Part shown: piece after piece, positions 50,152-61,100 of the stretch
How positions within the stretch are numbered: the stretch's first letter is position 1
Layout of the letters: each line of letters begins with the position of its first letter
From: Haemonchus contortus
Taxonomy: Eukaryota > Nematoda > Chromadorea > Rhabditida > Trichostrongylidae
Direction of reading: 5' to 3'
DNA length: 64,000 bases
Assembly (NCBI GenBank): GCA_000469685.2
Contig: LS997562.1
Location: 5,210,015-5,274,014 of the forward strand
The notes under the pieces: model-generated
What the model saw: the letters and a program-made list of their open reading frames with translations, nothing else
Databases searched by the model: none
Told to the model about the DNA's origin: nothing
Translations under genes and position numbers: made by a program

Positions 50152-52066
50152 AAACATACTGTACTAGCAATAATTAAAGAGTTCATCGAAATAGATTGTA
50201 CGTTTTCAGGTTGAATTATCGTCAATTTGGGATTGTGGACCTAACTGGTGCAGTGTAAAAGGGGGGAGGGGGGTTTCAAAAAGACATCGGACACAAAAAC
50301 AATCACAACTAATCCATCTCTACGCTGTTTATACTCGACGAACTTGCGGTCGTCGGCATGGGCTGCACCTGTGTACGCGACGCGTTTGACGGCAAAGTGT
50401 CACCGATTTTATCTATGGAACCGTAGATACAAATTCTGCCACATTTCTCATCGAAAAGAGGCAACCTGAACCGAACCTAATGACCTACAAAGTTGACTGG
50501 TCAAACTTACATTGTCCGCTGCCATGGGCGAAGGCATAAGATTAAATAGAGCTAGATGCAAGCCTGGTACATGCGGTCCGATGCGTGACATCAATCGCAG
50601 ATAATATTTAAGTGCCCGAACTGACGTCGGATAGCGAAGTATGAACGCAATGTCCCGTCCTATCTAATGCTCAAAGTCACCTTACTGATCAACCTTACTG
50701 ATCCCGCGGTAGCTTGCAATCAACCTCCTTTCTACGGATGATAGCTTTTCCTTCCACAGAGATCATCATGGGATTGATCTATCCCACCGTTCAGTATAGG
50801 CACCCGCACTCAACTTCCCTGTAGATTTGGAATGTCGTTTGAAAGAAGACGTGACCCATACGATAATTTCAGACAGATATCACTCATTAATCCAATCCCA
50901 GGGCCAAGATAGTGTGGCACATGGCCCTACACCACTTCTGGACTTCTCTTTACCTTTTCTCCTTTAAAGGTAGTGAAACTAACGTGCGTTAGGTAAGGGG
51001 TGTGGACCCGTAGACAGAACGAGCTGGGAGGGGGAGTCGATCTGAGAGCTTCGCGAGGTTTTACATTGCTATCACATAACGATGTGATGAAATACAACCG
51101 TCGTCCCGTGTACTCTACACAACCTACTACTTTTTCTTCCTTCCTGTGTACATTCAATCGGTGGTAGATCTTGTTCAGAAGACTTGTTCTCATAATTGTT
51201 GACCTCCCAAGTGGCAGTCTGCCACTTGCTCTGTGTTGGCTATTGATTGTCTCAACATTTTCCTTATCTATTACACTGTTTACCTGTAATTTTTATGCGT
51301 TGTTTACCTCGATTTTGCCCTTTTGATGTGTCATTTGCTGTGGAGACAAACGTTCCTTATTTGTCCTTTTTTCTTTTCTTTTGATAGATTTTCTTTCAAA
51401 GGCCATTTTTTATTTATCTCGTTTTCGAATGTGGTCCGCATACTTCCCTCTTAATGGCGGCCTTGACGGAATTATAACAAAAAGGAGTCTCATTGAATTC
51501 ATCCATCAATGATGATCCTACCATGGGAGGATCCCTAAAGAAGTAGTCAAAATTGATCATACTCATCAGGTGCGCCACACATTCTGCAATCGTTGAGAAA
51601 CGGTGTCCCTAAAATGTCTGTTTGACTGATACAAAGGTTTGCTGCTTTTGATCTCACTCTTGCTCATTCTCTTTTTTTTTCCTCTCTATCTGACGAAAAG
51701 CTACAATTGACCGAACCCCCCCCCCCCTCACACACCCCAGGGTGAAGAATTCCTTTACGAATAGAGTACGATTAATATAGGAATGAGTGCCTTCTGAGAT
51801 GACGCCTCTTTTCCCATCGAACACTCGGTCGGCATGAAGACCAACTATTTTCAAGCCCTCATGGTATCACCTAAAAACCGCCTTTTTAATCGTCAGGTCT
51901 TCGGAGGAGATCACCACGAAGGCCTAGTGGCACCTGGGCCGAGCTTCTGAACACCGACTTGGGAATGCAGGTGACAGACCGCCTTACAAGTACCCCTGTC
52001 ACATCTATGCGGTAGAATCAAAAACATATTTAGAATATTTATGATGTTGGGAGGCATTAAGCATTG
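50152..52066. other. Intergenic region between convergent genes
   Basis: Separates the SH2-like gene (+) from the TRAF-like gene (-). Contains a C-run near 51715-51728. No gene supported. Confidence 0.45.
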
Positions 52067-52072
52067 TTTATT
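52067..52072 (-). other. Polyadenylation signal AATAAA (minus strand) of the TRAF-like gene
   Basis: Reads AATAAA on the minus strand about 95 bases beyond the TRAF stop codon. Confidence 0.6.
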
Positions 52073-52166
52073 GAAACACTTCAGTTGAATTGAGGGGCAT
52101 GACGACAACTTTTCTTATATAACATCAGTGAAACCGGAAAATCGTGGCCATTCTCCTCTCATTCCT

Positions 52167-55100
52167 TCAGAGATCATCTGCCGGCATTCTGGGTGTTCGT
52201 TCCCTATCCAACAAGCTCAGATCGATGTGTACGCTGAGAAAGAAGTCTCCTTCAATGATATACTTGTCGACGTCCATCAATTTACAGAAGCGCTGAATAG
52301 CCGTCTTCAATCATGAGTCAACTACCCAACAAATTTACCTAAATTTGAATATTTATTGTTTATCGACCCAATCAACCAAATTTGGTTGAGTAGTTTCAGC
52401 TTTTTGGAGGTACGCCAACCGAGGACTGAGATCGAAACTGGGATTGGGTGGATAACCTGAAACTGGGGATTCCTTCAGGAGGCGCCTAACTTCCCATGGA
52501 GTCAGTCTCCAGCCCATCATGCTTGTAATACCGTAGTAGATTGAGTTGGAGCAATACCCATTGGAGCACTACAACATCTACGAGTCGACTAGGACTTCCC
52601 CTTCTTTTGATCCTTCATACTGTCTTATCGTCCAAAGGTTCCAGCAGTTGGTAAACTCGTCTAGGACTAAAGCCCTGACAAAATAAGACCCCCACCCACT
52701 CGAATAGCCCAGACAAGCCCGATTTTGTCTTATCGCAACACGGATGGTTAATTCAATCGGGATAAAGGCCCTGACTTGTACATCGGTTGGTCCCACAAGG
52801 CATTGCCACACTCATATGTATTCATTGAAACCCTCCAGAATGAGAGTTGAATACGTGGGATTTGTCCGAAACGGGGTTGATTCACGCCAGAGAGGATTGA
52901 GCTCGTTCTTGCATTTCCCCGTTTTTATCACTCCTCCTAGACCAGTGTGCTGTGAACAATCTACCCAAAGAGAAGGGTGAGTTGAGCTGTCTTGTCGGAA
53001 AACTCGTCACGCACTTAATTTTTTGGACCTTCTTTTATAACTGCCCCATCTTCGTAATTTACAGTACCATCTTCACTTCTGAGGTTTACATCATAAGGAT
53101 AACCATTTCAAGTGTTACCTGTATGCCAAAAGCTGCATTACGAGTAGTTGGACGTCCAAGAAATGGAAGATTCTGCGGTATTGGATTTGGGATAAACTTT
53201 CGTACCACTGAAAAGGATAACTATCAACAGTCCATGAGGAACCTTCAGGAAATTCTTTTTGTTAAATGTAAGAAGACGTTTTCTCAGAGTTTTCAAAGGG
53301 GTTGCTTATACGACACTCCAATCCTTCTAAAACTCGGATAGGTCTGGTTGTATGGGCGCACAACACAGTGATTTTTAACTGCTGTGCCACCTCTACCCCC
53401 CGTATAACTCTATGCCCTGTGACCTTTCAAATATCTGATACATTGATTGACTATATTTGATAGTTCAAAATTACAAAACTTACGGTCTTCTGAAGGGTTG
53501 ACTGCATGTGCTGTAAATGTCATTGGATGTGTAAAAGGCCATCGTAGAATAGCATCGTAATCACCTTTGATCAGAGTCACATAGATAGACAAGTACTGAC
53601 GGGCCACTGAAAACGGGCAATCTCAAAGAACGTCGTACCAGTAGTGGTATAAGATCTCATCAGCGGTCTTATGGCCCATGGTAAAGGAATCTGCTGCTTC
53701 ACGTTTAGTCCTGCCCACGGGGAACGTTCGATTAAATCGTCGAGACACATCGCTCGCGTCACGCGCAGCATGTCCTCCTTCAACTCCCAGATGATTACGG
53801 TTGAATTGTTGTGTGGTTTGAACTGATTTCCCGCGCGCGGTTATTTGAACTGGACATCGAGTGCATGGGAGCGGCAGCAGCTATTCCTGCTTCCATTTGA
53901 CTTCTTCTGAATGCAGATTTGAGACGAATAACTCTGATCAAGTAGTAATCCAGTTAAGAAAGTCTCGCGCTTCACACCTGTTGTCATGAGCATTCAACAC
54001 ACGACCCTATTGGATTTTCATTAATTCTTGATTGAATTAATTCTCTTAAAAGTTCAAAAATAGTTTCTTCCAACTCTTCTGTTCGTATGCAACTATAATA
54101 TATTCTTCAAAAATTTCTCCTGTGTCTTTGCTTTTTACATAAAAATCCTATTCTCTCAGAGTTTCTCTTATTCCTCGACGTATATGTGTGTATCACCTGT
54201 CGTCCCGTTGATCATCGATTTTCCTCGAACGAGCGCCAGTAACGCCTCCATTCGTCCCTGTTACGAACCAGAGTGATCCAGTGAATCGTTCTCGCCTCCG
54301 GGCACGAGACTCAGCCTTCCTCTTGTTCAGAGCTTTATATTGTCTGTATACATATTAATTTTTTGATGTATTTTCTCAATTCTGAATGACGCCTCCCAGG
54401 TTGCATTGAAATGTCCGCGCGCGGGAGATATTCAATCTGAAAACCCGTTGGCATTCTGTAGCGCCATCTCGGAATCGCAAGGTAATGAGCGAGCGTCGCC
54501 CGAGCGGGTCCTCACCAAGTCGAATATAAAGTCAAAGTGCACCCTGTTACCACCCCAACCTACAGTACCGGTCAGTGAAGTATGCGTTTTCACTTTTTAA
54601 AACGTAACTTCTTTAGAACAGCATCTTTACATCTGGTTTTTCTACTGTGAGTGCCTATCACTGCATGTGGACAAACATCGAGTTTTCAGTAGCCTAAGTT
54701 AATTGTGGAATGTTTTGAAAGATTTTAGTCACAGAAAGGGTTAAGCCCTATAATACCAGTGAAACTTCAATCTGCCTTAATTTTCCTTTTCTCAGCGCAG
54801 TCACTTGCATAAGAGGAAATATAACAAGTAAGACATCAATGCTCCGTAGGATAACCTTTAGAGTCAGTGATGGCTTAAAGGCACTGTTCACGAAAAAATG
54901 GTTTCGGAGATTTGCATATGGTTTGAATTCGAAGCCCCCTCTGATACCACTTGTGCAGGAATTAGGTCGGAAAACGGCTGGATAGAGCACGATAAGGGCA
55001 GGAACTTTGGGGGACGGGATGCTCCCTTGGATTTTTGCAATTAAGTTGTATAGTGCTAGATTCTCCATGAAAAGTGCTATCTAATGATTGTTTCTTTCCC

Positions 55101-58100
55101 CAGCGGCAAGGTGAAAAAGCATAATTTTGTAATTTGAGCGTGGCGATAGGCGAAGTTTGGAGCCATGCCAAGAAAGAACTGTTTATCTTCGGTAAGATTT
55201 ACCATAATAGCCTCGCAGAACACTAAGTTTAGTCTACAATAGTGGATTGCCTGGCTGCCGTTTCCTCAGGTTTCGGAGAAAAATTCCTCCAGAAATTGAA
55301 AAATGCCAAAAAATCGACTTCGTTATTTTGCCGTAAATCCATGTCATACTCTCAATGGAACCTGTAATTGGGAGAATTGAGTGCAGAGACCGTAGATGCA
55401 CTTATCTACAGCCTCCACATTATAAATGAACGATGGAAACCGCTCCTTCACACTGGCTCAAAACTCCCATTCAAACTGCCCCACTTTCCCGCCACTACAG
55501 TACCCCCTTCCCTGCAGATCTTACCCCCCACTAAAGTAATCATTAATCGATCCAACCCTCCCTTTTCGCCACTTCAGTACCCCGCCACCAGCAGAACTGA
55601 TCCCCCATTCAAATAATTATCATTCGAAAGCCTCCAAATTCCCGCCACTACAGTACCCGGCCGCATGCGTATCAAAACACGCCCTGCAGGAAGCCGCTCA
55701 GAGACAGGCCTACTGCAGAAAGTGGTTGTGGAGGGAGGTTTTCGTCACGGGTCGACCTATATATCATTCGATAGGATTTTTCACGGGGAATCTAACAGTA
55801 GATAACGCAGCTGCAAAAAGACCAACGGGAAGGGAAAAAACATTGTTTTATGAATTGGGCTCGACGAAGTTCGAAGTTTGGGGCCATACCAAGGGAGAAA
55901 TTTTGATCTATGATAGGGTGTACCATAACAGCCTCGCAGAATACGAAGTGCAGTCTACGACATTGGAGTGCCTCGCTGCCGCCTCCTCAGGTTCCGGAGA
56001 AAAATTCCTCCAAAAATTGGAAAATGTCAAAAAAATCGACTTTGTTATTTTGCCGTAAATTGATGTCATATTCTCAATGGAACCTGCAAAAAGGAGTGTT
56101 GAGTGCAGAAGCCGAAGATGCACTTATCTACAGCCTTGAAACCAAAAAAGGAACAATGGGGACTGAACAAAACTAATAATCATTTTCACATTGTACTGAG
56201 TAAAATCGAGTGCGTGGCGCAATCCAAAGCAATTTCTGAACAGATCATCTTCAGGGACCAATAAGCTCCTTCAAGCGCTAAAGCGTGCACCCCATGTGCA
56301 TGCAATCACTTTTCGGATGGAGCTCAAGTGCATGGCGCAATCCAAAATAAAGCATTTTCAACATTTTAGGGTATCATCTTGTAGAGCTCGATGAGCTGAG
56401 TTCAACGGTATTTTTTTCTCCTCGATTAATTAATTTTAAAGCGATTTATAAAGAAAAAACGAAAAAGACGCGAACTCGCGGTATTTTCGCAAATTTTTGA
56501 GTTCTTACGGCGAGTACTGTATATTCAATAGGACTCGGATCTGGGGATTGCAACGGTCACGGTAGAAGAGGAACGGAGTCATTTGGTGAGCAGCTTCGAT
56601 TTGTGTTTCAGGTCATGGTCTTGCTGGAAAATTAATTGACCGAGGCCAATACTGCGAATGAACGGATAGATAACAGCCTTCTTAATAATGGTGCACATTT
56701 TGGAATCCACCTTACCCTCAATACTTCAGAGAGGGCACACTTCTCTGCCACAGAAGCTGCTGTGAACCATCACTGTACCCCCGCCATATTTCACGGTTGG
56801 CAGCTAGTAACTTGCATGGCATCTGGTACCGATGGGACGTCACACAAACTTGATTTCATCCTTGCCGGACAGCAAAAACTTGAGTTTCTCGTTTTTGACG
56901 GCCTTACGCCACTGCTGGATTACCCAGTTTTTGTGAGCATGAGCCCAATCGAGAAACACTTCGCGATTCTTGGCAGAAATCAACGGCTTTTTCGCTGGAC
57001 GACGTCCGAATAGACCGACCTCTTTCAAAAGACGTAGAACAGTGTTAATGGATGGATTGGTCTCTCGGGCGTCGAGATATCGCGAGAAGTTTTGACCCGA
57101 GCCATTTGTTGCATGCTGCACAATTTTTCTGTCGACAAGACAAAGCGTCATTTTCGCTGCTTCTGAGTGACTTCTGACTTCGGCTGACCGTGCGGACTCG
57201 TGTTTCTTCTAAATCGTTTGTGTGCACCTAACTGGCACGCCTCGAAATTCGGAAACTCGCCTGGATCTTAGGGCTTCCTGGAAGCCCCGAATGACGGCGT
57301 CAACTTGATCTTGCCGTGACTTACAGATCCCCTAGTGCCTTGGAGGAGTCTTATGGATGTACTAGGTGCATGACGTGACACAAAGGAGCAAGAATTACCT
57401 CGAGGTTCCTAACGTAAAAACCCACGAGTTTTCGAAGACGAAAGTGTGTGTTGGGGGCTGCTTGAAAATTAAGCGCCAGTTTCGTTGGAAGTATGCTGCT
57501 AGACTGCTGCGCGAGTATAATGTTACTAACTGTCCAAGTTACTTGCTGTTAAGGTTTCCCGCCGAAAGGTTGAAATTTGCGGAAGTTACGTTTAAAAAAT
57601 TGAAAACGCATACTTCACTGACCGGTACTGTATATGCGTTGCACGTGAGAGTAATGCGGATCAGGACATCGCCCGTGTGGGGACGCCGAAATTCTGTGGT
57701 CGTTAACTGGGTCACAGTTTGATAGAGAACTCACCTTGTGCGTCACCATACGGGGCTACCATCACGGTCATCTTGTAGCCGAAGCGATGTGTTTCGAAGG
57801 GTTCACTGATGAGAAACTTCTTTAACGACTTCATATAACAAGCAAGAAGTTGAAAGTTTGACTGCTCTTAATTTTTTTCTTTTTGAGTTACTCTCTTTTC
57901 AGCCGCTTCCCTTTGGCAAACTTATCTACCAGAGCTACGGAATAGGAAAAAGGAAGGGGGTTCATCGTCGACGACCCCGTGCTATAATATTACGTAAGTG
58001 CCCTACCTCCGCTATCAAGTGGGGCGGGGTGCGGTGGGATCAGGCTCGTACTTGTAGCATTCACACTTCTTATACACTTGCTTTGTCAAGCGTTGGGGTC

Positions 58101-61100
58101 GGTCAGCCCGCCCACGCTCTCTTCTCGCACTTAGCTCGCTATTAATAAAGATTCTGAACCACCTTTGCCTTAATTGTCTCAAAAGGGTAATTCACCCAGT
58201 CTTCCGCACCCATCCTGGTTATCTATTGCATCGGCCTAACAGCCAAATTTCCCGCGTCAAAGAGTGACATCTTTGGGGCCTGGAACGAAGACAGCTCTCT
58301 CACGAGCAAACTTTTACGGTCTTTCCTAAGACCTAGAATCTTAATTGATTCGCCCTTCATAAGGGAAACTCCCGTACTACGTACCTGGAGACATCTTCTG
58401 TAGTTATTTTAACTCAGTAACAACTCTCACTTCGGAAATCGCGCAAAAAAATGACGTTGCACTTCCACAATGCTCCAATCATAAATAGCGCAAAAACGCT
58501 ACGAGGTTTGGTCTCCGCATATACGGAGTACACAAAAAAGGTAGATTATCCCTCAATAGATGAGGATAGCTACGAGATGTGTACAGAAACAACCTCGCTG
58601 CTACAAAGCGGTATAAATCAAATCAAAGAAGGGAAAGAAAATCTCACAAAATTATACAAAGAGATAAGAGAAGAATATAGCAACTGCAAAAGTAAGTCTG
58701 ACAAAAAGGAAATATTGTTGGAAATCGAACAAATTGAGAGTTACTCGCAGCTACATAAAGAACTGGCTGCTGCAGATGAACTCATCTTTGTTTTAAGCGC
58801 ACGCTATGTTGAGTGTAAGTGCGTAAGGGATCGAATGAGTGTAAAACTCGGCTACGTTTCTCAAAGATCCCTAATACTGCAAGAGACCTCACGCGAAGAT
58901 CTAGATCACCAAATTGATCAAGAGCAGGATCTCATTCACGTCGGGGCTACCCAAAACATCGAAAATAACCATCCACAAGGCACGTCTAGTGCAACTATCA
59001 TTGAGATGACTAACGATAACGTTAGACCTCATCGCTCAATGAAGCCTCCCCAAGCAACACTACCGAATTTTTATGGCAATGCTGAGGATTTCCACGAATA
59101 CTGGGCAATTTTTGAGACTCTCGTTCATAACAGTCACGAACTAGACGTTATGGAAAAGATTTTGTTAATCAAGGAAAGCCTTAGAGGAGAGCCGAAGCCT
59201 CAATTAAAGGAATACAACTCGTACCACAAAACTACGAGTGGATTATCCAAACTCTGAAGGAGAACTACTGCAACCAGCCTGCAAATAGGACACAGGTGGT
59301 GCGAAAACTGGCCAACTTGAAGCCAGCAAGCAATTCCGCCGACAGTTGTTCAGCCGTATTCGACCAAATCCAAATATTAATTAATCAGATGGTGTCCGTC
59401 GGCTATGACGTGCGCAAAACCTGTGACCCCATGTGGTATGACACAATACTGGCAAAGTTTCCTCGCAACTTAGTGAAGCATGTCCTACTTTCGAATCATA
59501 CGCAAGATGGACAAACAATCGAATGCCTCATAGGTGATCTGAAGAAAGGGATTACCGCTAAAGGTTTCATGGAAAACAGATTAGGCCCTGAGCCTAACAT
59601 CAAGGGCACCGCTCCGAAAGATAAGTACGTCAACTCACGTTCTTACTCAAGCGATCAATGCCTGTTCTGCCATAGGGGTAATCACGCCTCGTTAACATGC
59701 AGAACTGTAACCGATCAAGGGAACCGCAGAAAAATACTAACAGACGGTCGCAGATGCTGGAAGTGTTGCTCTTCTAGTCATAGCAGTTTCGACTGCCATA
59801 AACCAGATTGTGCAAGATGCGGACAAAAGCATCATGTGAGCCTATGCTTCAAGAAAGAAGGCGTAGGAAATAGAAGTCGAAACAACAGCTCTGGAAGTGC
59901 TGCCGCTCAAAACAATTCGAGATCAGGTTACTTCCATCATGAGCAAGCCAACTTCACAGATCGAGATGAACTGGGAAGAATGAACACAAATGACATTCAA
60001 ATGTGCGCTAAAACTACTTTAGCAAGCTCAAAAAAGGATACAACCCCCTCGCAACTCGTTCTAATGACGGCCGAGGGCAATGTCTGGAACCATAGGAAAG
60101 GGGGATACGAGAAAATTCTCTTTTTCTTCGAAACTGGCGCACAAAAGACAGTTATTGAGGAATCGCTCGCTAACAGCCTAGGCGTACAAAAGCAGACCAC
60201 TGAGACCTGTACAATGCCAGGCATAGGAGGTCACATAGAGCGCTTCAAAAGTCACAGTGTAAGTATAAAAGTAAGCACAACGTATGGTGAGGAACTCAAC
60301 CTGAATGTGCAAACAAAACCAGTAATAACAAGCGGTTTTCCCAGCGTAAACCTAAGTGCTGAAGATGTCTCATTTCTAAAGACAAGAAGTATTTGTTTGG
60401 CCAATTCCAAACTTCGTGGAGAACATCAGAAACCACATATCCTAGTAGGATTGGACCACTATAACGAACTGGTAACAGGCTCACTAAACTCCTTACAAAC
60501 TCCCTCTGGGCTACACATAGCGACTACAGCTTTTGGGCCCACCCTATACGGAAAAGGCGCCGTAGAGAGATGCCACTATTTGTTATGGAATGACCGCTAT
60601 ACACCACAGCGCGAAACAAGGAAGGCTAAGGAAGATGCCCAGACTTGACAGGCGAAGAATTCCGCCCAGGAATTGCCAGAAAAACAATGAAGCTGTAAAA
60701 TATCCAAAAAATTCGAAAAGCAATTCGTTTTGTGGTGTGTTCATCAATGAGACATTTTCCTCAAGAGACAACGTCTCCCAATTTGATGAAACAAACGGTA
60801 ACAGCAAGAATACTGGCCGCATTGAAGCTGTTTCGCAGTGCGGATCATGTCCAAAAAGCCCGTGCTATAATATTACGTAAGTGCCCTACCTCCGCTATCA
60901 AGTGGGGCGGGGTGCGGTGGGATCAGACTCGTACTTGTAGCATTCACACTTCTTATACACTTGCTTTGTCAAGCGTTGGGGTCGGTCAGCCCGCCCACGC
61001 TCTCTTCTCGCACTTATCTCGCTATTAATAAAGATTCTGAACCACCTTTGCCTTAATTGTCTCAAAAGGGTAATTCACCCAGTCCTCCGCACCCATCCTG

